From assembly GCA_001970955.1 (NCBI GenBank), contig MPUH01000158.1:1-64000 (forward strand): a stretch of DNA of 64,000 bases. The letters run 5' to 3'. Shown piece after piece: positions 53,157 through 63,404 of the stretch; within the stretch, counting starts at the first letter, position 1, and each line of letters begins with the position of its first letter. The stretch is from Stentor coeruleus (Eukaryota > Ciliophora > Heterotrichea > Heterotrichida > Stentoridae). Under the pieces are notes generated by a model. The model did not search any database and was not told the DNA's origin. It saw only the letters and a list, made by a program, of their open reading frames with translations. Made by a program: the position numbers and the translations under genes.

Positions 53157-54295
53157 TTATAAGTTCGACATGTGATGAAAAATCAATGGAGTAGCTTTAA
53201 AACAGGTTGTATGAAAGGCTTTTAGGTTAAAATTTTAGTTTATGAAAGTGAAGGGTGAGATGATGAGAAAAAGGTTTTGCTTTTTGATAGGTGTTGAGGA
53301 TGGTGATATTTAGAGGAATAGAGAAATGGATATGAGAAGATGGAAGAGTAAAAGTTTAGATATGAAGAAAGCTTAGGCTATGAGAAATGAACATTTGAAG
53401 GCAGAGAAAGGGTTGAAGGGTGAGTTTTTTGGATGATGAAGTTGGGTTTGGGGAACTAGGGTTAGGATTGTTGTGTGCGATTTTGGAAATTTAATTTTTG
53501 TAGTTTGATTTTGGGATTAAGATTATGATGGAGATGTTTAGCTTGGTTGCAGATAGAAAAGTTATTTGAGTTGGATGTTTTGCATAAGAAAAATTAGTTT
53601 TTGATATAGAGAGAAGAAATTATGGTGTGGAATTTGAGGGGTTTTGGATGTGATGGGTTTAGGCTTGTGATAATTTGTGATGTTAGCTGGAATTTTATGA
53701 GGAAAAGTCGAATACTGTTTTGATCTGGATTTTAGAAGTTTATTAGTTTTTTGGTGGGCTATTTATAAAGGTTTAATAAATTTTATTTAGTTTAAGATTT
53801 ATTAGTGAATAAAGATTTAGGAGCAAAGGTTTTTTTTAATAGATAGTATTTATATTATGATTTTACAATTAGAAATTTTCTCTTGTTTAATTTGAGGTAG
53901 TTTAAATTATACGATTCATTCGCATATCGGAAAAATAATAACTCCCTACAAATTTTTATACAATAAAATCTAAAATAATAGCATTCCAATCATAACCCCC
54001 AAGCCACTTACTACTCTATATTCTCATATTTTTCCCTATTATCAAACCTTACTCTAGCTAACCTCAATCTTACTAATCTCATACCTTTTCCTCTACCATA
54101 AACTTTAAAGCCTCCTTCTAACAAATCAATAACCACATATCTTGTAATTCATATAAATCCCCAATCTAAATATCTATACATAACCATAAATCTTTATATT
54201 CTAAATAAATCCTTCCTAATAAATATCATCTATACACAAAATTCTAATACTAACCTTATATCAATCAATAAAAAAAATCACATTTATAATATCGA
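53157..54295. other. Divergent intergenic region with composition switch
   Basis: 1.1 kb between the 14-3-3 gene and the coiled-coil gene. From 53160 to about 53770 the plus strand is G/T/A rich and almost free of C (GGGTTGAAGGGTGAG-like). From about 53930 to 54290 it is C/A/T rich and almost free of G. No gene or RNA is recognised. Both halves probably hold the two promoters and 5' leaders. Confidence 0.55.
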
Positions 54296-54991
54296 ATGAG
54301 TCAACAAGAATACGTTGAGCATTCCAAACTTTCTGAAGCCAAGCAAATGCGTAAACGTGCAGACGAGGATGCAAGACTTTTATCAAACAGAATAGCATTG
54401 CTTAAACAAGAAGAGCAAAAAGCGGTGAAAAAAATCGAAGAAACTCGACGTAAAGCTCAAGAAATAATAGATGCTCGTAACCGTAATCTTGAAGAACAAC
54501 GTAAACGTGAAGAAATTCGCAAACAACGAGAAGATGAAGAAAATGAACGAATGGAAGAAAATAGAAAAAATCGTGAACGTCTTAAACAAATTAAAGACCA
54601 AACTAATACTTATCGTATAAACAAAGCTTATGTAGATGTTCAAAACATAAAAAATACTAAAGAAAAAAACCTTAAGACTATTGAAGAAATGAAAAACGTC
54701 GACCTTGCTCAGAAAATTATTATTAAAAACTCAATTAAACAACAAGAACGTGAAGCTGAAGAACGTCGGAAGAGGATTTTAGATGAAAAAAGGGAAAAAG
54801 CTCGACAGGAAAACGAAAAAAAAATCGAAGAGGAAAACAGATTAAGAAGGGAAAGAGAAGAAGAGGTAGCAAAAATGGAACAAGAAGAACTTGAACTTAT
54901 TCAAAGGTTACAGAATACGCAGCTATTACAGAAGTCAGCATATGAAGATTTGGAAAATGCACTTGCTGGGTCTATGGGTTTCCCTCAGTAA
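54296..54991 (+). CDS. Highly charged coiled-coil protein
   Basis: 231 residues, nearly all one long helix of Glu, Lys, Arg and Gln (about residues 8-215) with many EEQRKREE-type heptads, and a short hydrophobic end LAGSMGFPQ. A break near residues 100-125 (TNTYRINKAYVDVQNIK) may be a hinge. No other domain. Such rods are common in ciliate cytoskeleton and basal bodies; the true family is not recognised and low-complexity similarity could mislead searches. Intronless, ATG 54296 to TAA. Confidence 0.75.
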   Translation: MSQQEYVEHSKLSEAKQMRKRADEDARLLSNRIALLKQEEQKAVKKIEETRRKAQEIIDARNRNLEEQRKREEIRKQREDEENERMEENRKNRERLKQIKDQTNTYRINKAYVDVQNIKNTKEKNLKTIEEMKNVDLAQKIIIKNSIKQQEREAEERRKRILDEKREKARQENEKKIEEENRLRREREEEVAKMEQEELELIQRLQNTQLLQKSAYEDLENALAGSMGFPQ

Positions 54992-55197
54992 TTTAAATCA
55001 TTAATAATAGTTTGGAGGATTTATATAAAGTTTTTAAAAGAAAAAATATGAACTTTTAGTTTTTTTATTGATAAAATGATATAAAAAAACTTCTCTTAAA
55101 CTAAAAATCATGATAATCAACACATTATTTCCATTTTAACTCATATGCTTAACATAAATTAACTATTTTCCCTGTAATATCTACCAAACTTTCAACC

Positions 55198-57147
55198 TTA
55201 AGCAAGACGCATAGTAAATATCTTGATAAGTTCTCTAATCTTAGGCTTTCTCTCACTATAATCAAACAACTTAACAATCATCTTAGAAATCTCCCCTTGT
55301 GGAACATTCATAACCCTCCCAAGCTCTTCAAGCCACATATAAATATCTTTAAAATCATTATCTTTTTCAATATTATCAATCAACTCATAAAACAATTGCT
55401 TTAATAACCCTTCACTAATTAGCCTTGAACTACACATTATCTTTGGATTTATAACTTCTAAAACACTATATAAAAAACTTGTATTTTTTTCTTTAAGAAC
55501 AGTTGATAAGGCAGATTCAAAATCATGATTACGTAATTTGTTATCGATATCTCTTTTAAGGTTTTCTAAACGTGAATCCCCAGTTTTATTTATAATAATA
55601 TCATCTTGTCTTTTTGATTCTAAGCTTTCAAGAAGTTTAATTTCACTTTCATTGATTTTTTTCATTTGAATCAAATATTCTTTTTCTAATTTGACTGTAG
55701 TATTAGTTATATTATCTATTGCGTTTTTCATATGAGTGTCTAATGATGTAGCTTTAGCTGCAGCGCGGCTATTAGCTTCAGAAGACTGTTTTAAGGACTC
55801 TTGAAAAAGTGAAGACATTTTTGTGAAGTTTTCATTTATTTGTTGTTGGATCATTGGGATTAAGAAAGTTTGGAATTCGTAACGTAAGGATTGGTTGACT
55901 GTATTTTGAACTAAAGTCTTTTGTGCACCAACTTCTATTTTCTGATCAAGTGCGCTCTGAATAGTCTTCGTAACCAAACTATTAATTGTATGTGGCGATA
56001 CTGTCTTCTCAACCTTTTTAATCATCTCCTCAAATGACTTATTAACATTCATAATAATCGGGTTTATGATTTCCTTTGGATTAATTTGTTTAGCCTCCTG
56101 TTTTATCTCCACCATATTTTTCTTTGATTTTTTCTTAGGTTTGACAATTGGGATTTCTTCTTTAATCTCAGCCAAAGGTTCTTCAGCCTGATGATCAGAT
56201 CTAAAAGTATAGAAAAAAACATCATCTCCATGTCTAGCCACAGCTTGAGGTTTATCATTTTTTTTCCTAACAACAATATCACTACAAGCTTCCATAAGGG
56301 TAAAATACGCAGCACATTCTTGGTATTTTTGTGATATAAAATTATCTTTTGTTATTATAAGGACTTGTAATGAACCTGGATTCCCTAAATAAAGATAGTC
56401 ACTACGTGGATCATATTGAAATATTTGTTTAACTCCAAGAGTAAAAACTATAGATAAAAAGTTTATACTATAAATATTGATTCCATCTATATAAGCTAGT
56501 GCTATTTTGTCTTCATCTAATGCAACAATTTTTTCTAATTTGTCTTCTTTGATACCTTCTAAGGGTATAGATGAATTTTCACTTATTTTCATCAACTTAC
56601 ATTTGAAATCCTGGCTTTGGAATATAACTTTGTTGCTGGATACGAACTCAAAACACATAAGACCTTTTATTTCGAATTTTATTGAACTGAAAGAATTTTG
56701 CACTTTGCTCCAGATTTCAAGATTTTCGTCACTCCAGAAAATCCCGATTTTGTCTATTGTCCAACCACTCCATTTCATTATTAGAATGTCTTGTGATTGA
56801 GAATAATCAAAGACTTCTTTTTCTGATTCAAGGTCGAAAATGATGAACCCTTGGCTTTCTATTTGAAATGAAATTATGTCTGAAATTTTACTGATTTCTA
56901 AGGTTTTTATTGAAGATGCGAAATAGAATACTTTGCAGTCTTCGATTGTGTTTTTACAGACTGTTAGGGAATTTCCTGAAGTTATGCAGATAAAGTTTGT
57001 GTTTACTGCAATGAGATCATTCTGGGAGACTGAGAAAAGCTTTACTGGGTCTGTAGAGCACGCAGAAATTGCTTGAAAACTATCGACTACTTCAGTTTCC
57101 GAGCTGATTTCCGGTTGATCTAAATCCTTTGCATCACTTTCTTCCAT
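55198..57147 (-). CDS. EDC4-like mRNA-decapping scaffold (WD40-like plus coiled coil)
   Basis: 649 residues. About 1-320 is beta-rich and propeller-like (IFDLESEKEVFDYS, IDKIGIFWSDENLEIWSK). An acidic/basic linker with KPKKKSKKN follows (about 335-345). Then comes a helical region that resembles the C-terminal part of EDC4/Ge-1: LIPMIQQQINENFTKMSSLF and a long amphipathic coil. The last about 120 residues are a compact helical domain (LKQLFYELIDNIEKDNDFKD, IYMWLEELGRV). EDC4 holds DCP1/DCP2/XRN1 together in P-bodies. The order propeller, linker, coil, C-terminal helices supports this, but the sequence match is loose. One exon, ATG 57147 after CATATAA, ending at TAA. Confidence 0.6.
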   Translation of the reverse strand: MEESDAKDLDQPEISSETEVVDSFQAISACSTDPVKLFSVSQNDLIAVNTNFICITSGNSLTVCKNTIEDCKVFYFASSIKTLEISKISDIISFQIESQGFIIFDLESEKEVFDYSQSQDILIMKWSGWTIDKIGIFWSDENLEIWSKVQNSFSSIKFEIKGLMCFEFVSSNKVIFQSQDFKCKLMKISENSSIPLEGIKEDKLEKIVALDEDKIALAYIDGINIYSINFLSIVFTLGVKQIFQYDPRSDYLYLGNPGSLQVLIITKDNFISQKYQECAAYFTLMEACSDIVVRKKNDKPQAVARHGDDVFFYTFRSDHQAEEPLAEIKEEIPIVKPKKKSKKNMVEIKQEAKQINPKEIINPIIMNVNKSFEEMIKKVEKTVSPHTINSLVTKTIQSALDQKIEVGAQKTLVQNTVNQSLRYEFQTFLIPMIQQQINENFTKMSSLFQESLKQSSEANSRAAAKATSLDTHMKNAIDNITNTTVKLEKEYLIQMKKINESEIKLLESLESKRQDDIIINKTGDSRLENLKRDIDNKLRNHDFESALSTVLKEKNTSFLYSVLEVINPKIMCSSRLISEGLLKQLFYELIDNIEKDNDFKDIYMWLEELGRVMNVPQGEISKMIVKLFDYSERKPKIRELIKIFTMRLA

Positions 57148-57719
57148 TTATATGATAGAGGATGGAGAAAACTAAGAATTGTTGGGATATAAGAAGAGTT
57201 GAAGATATTTTATAATGGTTTATGGGAAATTTGGATTATTGTCTTGGATATAGACTTGGCAATATGGAAAATAGATTCTAGTGATAGATATAAATAGAGT
57301 AATTGGGTGAATTAGATGCTAAGATATTTATGATTATGTTTTGATAATGTTTTATATGTTTGTGAACTGAATAGGAATGTGTATACTTTTTAGCACCCAA
57401 AATTTATATAAAAATTATACTATACTATAAAATGCCAAATATCATTAATTTTCGATATAATTCTTAAAATTTAAGAGTATCAGCTTTGCTCATCCTTAAA
57501 ACACGCATAGTCTTAATTTTTAATCAAAACATACTCATATAATAATTTATTTTGCACGCCACATAATATTCTTTATACCCTTTATTAAATCTAACAAATA
57601 ATTTTACATGTTTTTTTTTTCAAATAATTAATAAACCAAACAATTTATCTTCACGTCTTTACTTAAGTGTTTAAATTTAGATTTAGATTACTAGATTTTA
57701 TGGTACCTAAACTTAATAA
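57148..57719. other. Divergent intergenic region
   Basis: 572 bp. G-rich on the plus strand to about 57390, then C/A/T rich to the ATG at 57720. No gene recognised. Confidence 0.5.
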
Positions 57720-59513
57720 ATGGCAAGCAGCACATTGAAGCCCATAAGATCTCTTAGATCTTCTTCAGACTTTAGAAACTTTAGTCATATTCGCCCTTTA
57801 GACCAAAATTACTTTTATGCAAGCCTATGGCATTCAGTATTAGAACTGACACTTGTGAATCTATCATACAGTGCTACACTACAGATATTTATGAATTCGA
57901 TTTATTTTTACCCTGAATGCCAGGCTGCAGCTTTTGATAAGAAACATAAAAAGATAATCAAGGAATTCACCACAGCTCTCAAACAACAAAACGCTGTGAA
58001 TAGCAAAAACCTGCTACACAGTGATGATATGTGGAGTCTTCTAAAAGATATCTTCAAATCAGTCCCAACAGATCCAGAATCTTATATATCTCCAATACAT
58101 CCTCTTCTTGAATGTGTTAGAGTGCATCTAGTTGAAAAAACCGACGATTATGATGACTGGCCATGGGAAGTAAAAAACCCAATGTTCACAGTGAATCTAT
58201 TCGAACAAGGGCCTGACGTTTATTTGCTCCATCCAAAAAACAAACTAAAACTCCCCGAATTTAAAGCTCCAGATGAAGCTCTAACAACTGATGATAGTAG
58301 TCCATTAGCTCATGAAAAAGATGATTCTTTTATTGACTTAGAAGAAGAAGGGGACTTTATCACTAATAATGATTTGAATAAAGATGAACTTAGACCTGCT
58401 TCTGAAGATCAAGCAATTTCTCCTGATGTCAAAGGCGTCAAGTTTGGTGGTGTTGACAGATCAGGCCAAAGAGCACCAACTCTAACTTCAACCAAGCCAG
58501 TTCTTAAAAAAACCGCAGAAGACCAAACACCCAAACTTAAAGATCCTATTTCTGACCCAAGCCCAGGTGTGGTTTATGAAAAAGTAGTCCCACAAAAAGC
58601 TCAAGATGTAACAATCGAGAAAAAAGTTGTTGAAAAAACAACCCAAGAATCAGGTTTAACTAAATTCTCTAGAGAAAAACTCACGGTTGAAACAAGAACT
58701 GACAAATCAGGAACCCAAAGCTACAAAGTTACAACAACAACCAAAACCCAAATCACAACAACTCAAATGAAAAATGATGATTTTTCTATATTCAATCAAA
58801 AAGAAGAAATCAAAGTAACTCCACAAAAACCTAAACCTGAAGAAACAAAAATAACCCCACAAAAACCTAATCCAGAGGTCACAAAAATTACCCCACAAAA
58901 AGCAAAAACTGAAGAGGTTAAAATAATCCAAGCCCCACCACAAAAAGCAAAAGAACCAGTTGTCACAAAATCAGCTCCTCCAAAAGATGATGAAGAAGGT
59001 TTAGAATATCCAGCTTATTGTGGAGCACCAGCTTGTCAAAAATGCTTTAGGGAAATCGCTAGAACATCTCATTTTCTATTAAATTCATTATGTTGCAATA
59101 AAGTTATCGTTGCAGGGAAACAAGGAATTATGCCTAGAAATGCTGTTGCTGAAGAAGCTGATCCTAAAACTTGTTATTTGTGTGGAAAAGGAGCTCCAAG
59201 AGCATCTTTGATAAATTGTATTTGTTGCTTTTTGAATTTTAATATATGGGGAACGAAAAAATATGTAAGGTCTGATGCTTGTGGGATATTGAGTTTGAAT
59301 AATTGGGTTGATATTACTGTTGGTAGAGATGCTGATCTTGTGGAATGTAGTTTTTGTAATGATTATCGGAATCAAGCGTATATGTGCTATGCTTGTGATA
59401 ATTGTGGTGATGTGGTTTGCTTGCAGTGTTTGAGAAAAAATACGTTTATTTCTGAGGGGGTTTGCAATGCATGTCATTCACGTAGAAATATAGTACCGAT
59501 GATGCCCCGATAG
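57720..59513 (+). CDS. Cys-rich zinc-binding protein with TPQK repeats
   Basis: 597 residues in three parts. Residues about 25-180 form a globular domain I do not recognise (SVLELTLVNLSYSATLQIFM, LLECVRVHLVEKTDDYDDWP, LFEQGPDVYLLHP). About 190-435 is a Lys/Thr/Pro/Glu-rich linker with about three tandem copies of an 11-12 residue unit around KITPQKPNPEVT (about 362-400). About 440-597 holds at least 20 cysteines, mostly as CxxC pairs: CGAPACQKCF, CYLCGKG, CICC, CSFCND, CYACDNC, VVCLQCLR, CNACH. That suggests four or more zinc sites; the last pairs resemble a RING/PHD-like cross-brace. The function is unknown; protein or nucleic-acid binding is likely. Single exon, ending at TAG. Confidence 0.75.
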   Translation: MASSTLKPIRSLRSSSDFRNFSHIRPLDQNYFYASLWHSVLELTLVNLSYSATLQIFMNSIYFYPECQAAAFDKKHKKIIKEFTTALKQQNAVNSKNLLHSDDMWSLLKDIFKSVPTDPESYISPIHPLLECVRVHLVEKTDDYDDWPWEVKNPMFTVNLFEQGPDVYLLHPKNKLKLPEFKAPDEALTTDDSSPLAHEKDDSFIDLEEEGDFITNNDLNKDELRPASEDQAISPDVKGVKFGGVDRSGQRAPTLTSTKPVLKKTAEDQTPKLKDPISDPSPGVVYEKVVPQKAQDVTIEKKVVEKTTQESGLTKFSREKLTVETRTDKSGTQSYKVTTTTKTQITTTQMKNDDFSIFNQKEEIKVTPQKPKPEETKITPQKPNPEVTKITPQKAKTEEVKIIQAPPQKAKEPVVTKSAPPKDDEEGLEYPAYCGAPACQKCFREIARTSHFLLNSLCCNKVIVAGKQGIMPRNAVAEEADPKTCYLCGKGAPRASLINCICCFLNFNIWGTKKYVRSDACGILSLNNWVDITVGRDADLVECSFCNDYRNQAYMCYACDNCGDVVCLQCLRKNTFISEGVCNACHSRRNIVPMMPR

Positions 59514-59858
59514 ATTAGTAGTATAGTTTAGATTTAAAAACTACAGAAAATTTATGGGTTTTTGATTATAAGATAGATTTGAGATAAAGCAAGATAGAGT
59601 TGTGGCGGATGAATGATGTTGGGTTATGCTTTTATATGATGAGTTTTGGTTTTATATTAAAAACTGATTAGAGAATGATTATTTTTTTGTATTCGAGTTT
59701 GGGTAATAATGAATTTTACTATAAAACTAACATATTATTTTTTAAAACTTAAAAATAATCAGTACAACCCTCATACAGAAAATTATAAAATTATATATTC
59801 CTATTATCAAATCACAAGATTTATTCCATATAATTTATTCAATATAACCAATTAAGAA
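59514..59858. other. Spacer
   Basis: 345 bp between the zinc-binding gene and the CDK pseudogene; nothing recognised. Confidence 0.4.
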
Positions 59859-60284
59859 CTACATATTTGTAGGATTAAAATTGTGGAAGTAAGGGGTGCT
59901 CAAAATAGCCCTTGCTGATATTCTTTTTGCAGGGTCAAGGCAAACCATTTAAGACAAGAGATCAGTTCCATTAGAGCATAAGTTCGGAACTAGTCTTTCC
60001 AAATTTTGAGACTTCCACTTAGGGAATGTTGGTTTAAAATTTGGCAGTGAAGTTACACCTGGAAATGTGTTTTCATTAGGTGTTCTTAGAATTTTAAAGA
60101 TTTTGAATAGCTGGTCGATTTCTGAGTCACCCATGAATAATGGCCATTTTTGAGCCATTTCTGCAAAGATACATCGGGCACTCCAAATTTCAACAGGCGT
60201 TAAATACTGTCTTCCACCTAAAAGAATCTCTGGAGTATGGTGCCAAAGTGTGACAACTTCATGAGTGTATGTTTTGATTGCTTG
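59859..60284 (-). pseudogene. 5'-truncated CDK (CDK1/2-like) kinase pseudogene
   Basis: On the minus strand from about 60284 the sequence reads [20 protein letters not shown], then [10 protein letters not shown], then [43 protein letters not shown]...GTDLLS, an in-frame TAA, and CLDPAKRISARAILSTPYF to TAG at 59859. This is the C-lobe of a cyclin-dependent kinase from the activation segment on. The whole N-lobe and catalytic loop are missing. The YRAPE motif has become HHTPE, the conserved Gly of WSIGC is lost, and a TAA replaces the usual Lys of DLLSKM. It is therefore a dead fragment; the parent gene is not in this window. No poly(A) trace is seen downstream. Confidence 0.85.
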
Positions 60285-60525
60285 AATTTTTGAGAATATT
60301 ATTTAGAGTCCTACACGTAGAAAGATATGAGATTGTGTTTTTGTAGTAAAATTTGGCAGGAGTTTAGAATTTTTATGTAAGAATAAGGTTTTAGTTTAAA
60401 AATATGATGAAAGTGGATTTTTGATATACAAATATTGATAGGTAGATTTTTTTTGTAGGAAAATATTTAAAATAACCTCATTTCTTAATTTCTCCCACAT
60501 TCATCTAATAAAAATACCCGTTATA
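60285..60525. other. Leader of the AMP deaminase gene
   Basis: About 240 bp. G/T rich to about 60460, then a short C-rich stretch (CTCCCACATTCATC) immediately before the ATG. Confidence 0.4.
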
Positions 60526-62640
60526 ATGAAAAGACGCATAATTATCAAATCTCCTCTTAAATCTCCTAGGTCTTCTAACTTAATATCATTATCTCCAACT
60601 GATATTTCTAATGATGTTTTCGACCCATTTGATCCAATACACAAAGAGAAATCCTTAAGAACAGCACCTAGGAAAATTTCTAATATCGATGAAAGTGAGT
60701 TGGTTCAATTTGATAAATGGCTAAGTTCTGAAGAAGCTAAAAAGGATCAAAATCCTGATTTAAACCACCAAGAAAGAAAAAACCGTCCTGACAAAGTGAT
60801 AAGTTGGCAGGATCAAGTTTTATTTAATTCTAATGTCCCAATATACAGAAAAATCAGTTTTACTCCTATCCCCACACAGTTTAAACCCCAGTATGAGAAA
60901 GAAGAAACTTTTTTGGCATGTACAGCTATTGAAGACCTTATGATTTTAAGACAAAAATATGTGTTTTATGATGATTATATACACCAACACCCACTTCTTA
61001 AAATAATAAGACCAGCACAAAACACAGAAATTAACAGCAAACTTAAAGAAAATATCGAATTCACATTTACTAATGGAATTATTTCCTATAAAAATATCGA
61101 CCTAAACATTATCTCAAAAAGAGAATTTTACCAAGACATGATGATTCTTATGGAAAATACCTACAGCACAGTAAATAAATCTTTTTGCTACTTAAGACTA
61201 AAAATGTTATTAAAAAAGTTCAACATCCATTTACAGTGTAATTTAGATAGGGAATCTTTTCATCAAAAATCCCAGTCACGAAAAGATTTTTATAATATTA
61301 TTAAAGTTGATAACCATATACATCTTTATACATGTATGAACCAGAAACATCTTCAGAAATTTATCAAGACAAAACTTTTAACTGAACCTAATACTATTGT
61401 CAGTTCAGAAGGTGAAAATAACCTTGGTTTGATTGAAGTTATGAATCAATTAGGATATGATGCTTCAACTTTAACTGTTGATGTTGTAGATAGTTATAAT
61501 ACTCGTAATGAAAAATACTCTAACAAATATAACCCTTTAAGCCATATTTCAATTCATGATATTTTCCTAAGTTCATCTAACTTCATCGAGGGTAGATTTT
61601 TTGCAGAGCTAGTAAAAGAAGTTATACAAAACCTTGATAAAGAAAAATACGTCCTAGCCGAGTTACGTATTTCTATATATGGACAAGAAAAATCTGAATG
61701 GGCAAAAACTGCTTATTGGCTTCGAACTAACAACATAAAATCCTCACGTGTTCGCTGGGTAATCCAAATCCCACGTCTCTATTCAGAATTCCATAAAAAA
61801 TCTCTAATCCAAAACTTCAATGAAATGCTTAACAATATTTTCACTCCATTAGTCGAAGCATCTTTACAACCAGAAAATTACCCAGAAATCACTAAATTTC
61901 TAAAAAAAGTTGTAGCTTTTGATCTTGTAAATGATGAAGAAAAAAATGAAAAAATCAAATCTTATATGAACTACAAAATTATAAACCCAGAAGAATGGGA
62001 TTGTGATGAAGAACCAACTTATTCATATTGGAGTTATTATATATATGCAAATCTTACTGCGATTAATCATCTTCGTCGAGCACGTGGGATGAATACTTTT
62101 ACATTTCGTCCTCATTGTGGAGAAGCTGGGAGTAATGATCATTTGGGTGTTGGATATTTACTTGCTAATTCTATAAATAATGGGATTAAATTATCGAAAA
62201 TCCCAGTTTTACAGTATTTGTTTTATATGAATCAGATTGGGATTAGTATTTCTCCATTATCTAATAACAAGTTGTTTGTTAAGTTTTTACAGAACCCATT
62301 TGCCAAATTTTTTTCTAGAGGGTTGAATGTTTCATTATCAACTGATGATCCGCTTAGTATACATTTGACTAGGGAACCTTTAATGGAAGAATATAGTGTA
62401 TCGGCACAAACTTTAGATTTAAATGGAGTGGACTTGTGTGAAATTGCGAGGAATAGTGTTTTACAGAGCGGGTTTAGTGTTAAAAAGAAGAAAAGATGGC
62501 TTGGGGAATCTTTTTTGATGGGGATTAATGAACCAGCAAGGTCAAATTTGTCTTCGATTAGGTTTACGTATAGGACTGAAACTTATGTTGAAGAATTTAG
62601 ATATTTGAAGAGACATGCATATAATGAAGATGATTTTTAA
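60526..62640 (+). CDS. AMPD: AMP deaminase
   Basis: 704 residues, the length of AMP deaminases with a short head. Catalytic blocks are intact: the zinc ligands in VDNHIHLYTCMNQKHLQKFI (about residue 261), the FRPHCGEAGSNDH block (about 524-536), SISPLSNNKLF (about 585), and LSTDDPLSIHLTREPLMEEY (about 604-623) with the catalytic Asp pair. Residues about 1-120 are basic and variable. The enzyme converts AMP to IMP and ammonia, balancing the adenylate pool in the purine nucleotide cycle in the cytosol. Frame from ATG 60526 to TAA with no interruption. Confidence 0.97.
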   Translation: MKRRIIIKSPLKSPRSSNLISLSPTDISNDVFDPFDPIHKEKSLRTAPRKISNIDESELVQFDKWLSSEEAKKDQNPDLNHQERKNRPDKVISWQDQVLFNSNVPIYRKISFTPIPTQFKPQYEKEETFLACTAIEDLMILRQKYVFYDDYIHQHPLLKIIRPAQNTEINSKLKENIEFTFTNGIISYKNIDLNIISKREFYQDMMILMENTYSTVNKSFCYLRLKMLLKKFNIHLQCNLDRESFHQKSQSRKDFYNIIKVDNHIHLYTCMNQKHLQKFIKTKLLTEPNTIVSSEGENNLGLIEVMNQLGYDASTLTVDVVDSYNTRNEKYSNKYNPLSHISIHDIFLSSSNFIEGRFFAELVKEVIQNLDKEKYVLAELRISIYGQEKSEWAKTAYWLRTNNIKSSRVRWVIQIPRLYSEFHKKSLIQNFNEMLNNIFTPLVEASLQPENYPEITKFLKKVVAFDLVNDEEKNEKIKSYMNYKIINPEEWDCDEEPTYSYWSYYIYANLTAINHLRRARGMNTFTFRPHCGEAGSNDHLGVGYLLANSINNGIKLSKIPVLQYLFYMNQIGISISPLSNNKLFVKFLQNPFAKFFSRGLNVSLSTDDPLSIHLTREPLMEEYSVSAQTLDLNGVDLCEIARNSVLQSGFSVKKKKRWLGESFLMGINEPARSNLSSIRFTYRTETYVEEFRYLKRHAYNEDDF

Positions 62641-62804
62641 GTAATTTTCATAATATAGTAGTAGTAGATTTTTTGCTTTGAAAAGGATTAATGATAGGTT
62701 TATTTGAAGTTGAGTTTGGGTTTTAGTTTCGGGAGATAGCAATTTTTTGGGTGTTAGGGTGTTGGTGATATTGAAAACTGATTTTAGGATTCTTATATTA
62801 AAAA

Positions 62805-63404
62805 ATGTTTGAAAAACTCTTATCCCTAATCGGAGCCAAACGACACAGAGAAGATTCCCCAGTATCCCAGAAAAAAAGAAAAAGATGCAAATGTCCAATA
62901 TGCACTGAAGTTATAGTAAAATGTGTTATCACAAACTGCGGTCACACATTTTGTGAGTACTGCTTAGAGCAATCAATGATGTATTCATCATCCTGCCCAC
63001 TTTGCCGTAAAAAAATCAGTGCTTCTTCTTACATTCCTTGTAAGTCTATAGACAACTTCATCCGATCTCAGCTAACTGAAAAGCAAAAAGAGTCTTATTT
63101 CCTTCGTTTGGACCTAACAGCCAAATGGAATGAAGATAAAAAACTCAAAGATTCAAAAGTTGGTATGAAAATCGATGCTCTGAATACAGATGGTATTTGG
63201 TGTCCTGCAGTAATCCAACTTAAAATTGACAACGGAGAAAAGAATTCTTTGCTTTATGTGCATTTTGAAAATGGGGAATGCTCTTATGATGAAATTCTTT
63301 CGGAAACATCGAAGAAAATTGCCCCAGCTGGTTTTTTTACAGCAAGAAATATTACAAAGTATAGAATGGGTAGTATTGCTGCGATTGGCAATACGAATTA
63401 TTAG
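62805..63404 (+). CDS. RING finger protein with a Tudor/chromo-like domain
   Basis: 199 residues. A basic head (RHREDSPVSQKKRKR) could be a nuclear localisation signal. A C3HC4 RING occupies about residues 28-68: CKCPICTE, ITNCGHTFCEYCLE, SCPLCRKK. A linker helix follows, then about 120-185 a small beta domain (KVGMKIDALNTDGIWCPAVI, LLYVHFENGECSYDEIL, KKIAPAGFFT) with the strand pattern and 'G-x-W' of Tudor-knot/MBT-like folds. A RING plus such a reader suggests a nuclear ubiquitin ligase that binds chromatin or methylated protein (inference). Ends at TAG. Confidence 0.85.
   Translation: MFEKLLSLIGAKRHREDSPVSQKKRKRCKCPICTEVIVKCVITNCGHTFCEYCLEQSMMYSSSCPLCRKKISASSYIPCKSIDNFIRSQLTEKQKESYFLRLDLTAKWNEDKKLKDSKVGMKIDALNTDGIWCPAVIQLKIDNGEKNSLLYVHFENGECSYDEILSETSKKIAPAGFFTARNITKYRMGSIAAIGNTNY

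Noticed and set aside
8051-62640. Idea that TGA encodes tryptophan (Blepharisma code)
   Set aside because: The large intact genes (for example 44203-47835, 60526-62640) use TGG for every Trp and have no internal TGA.
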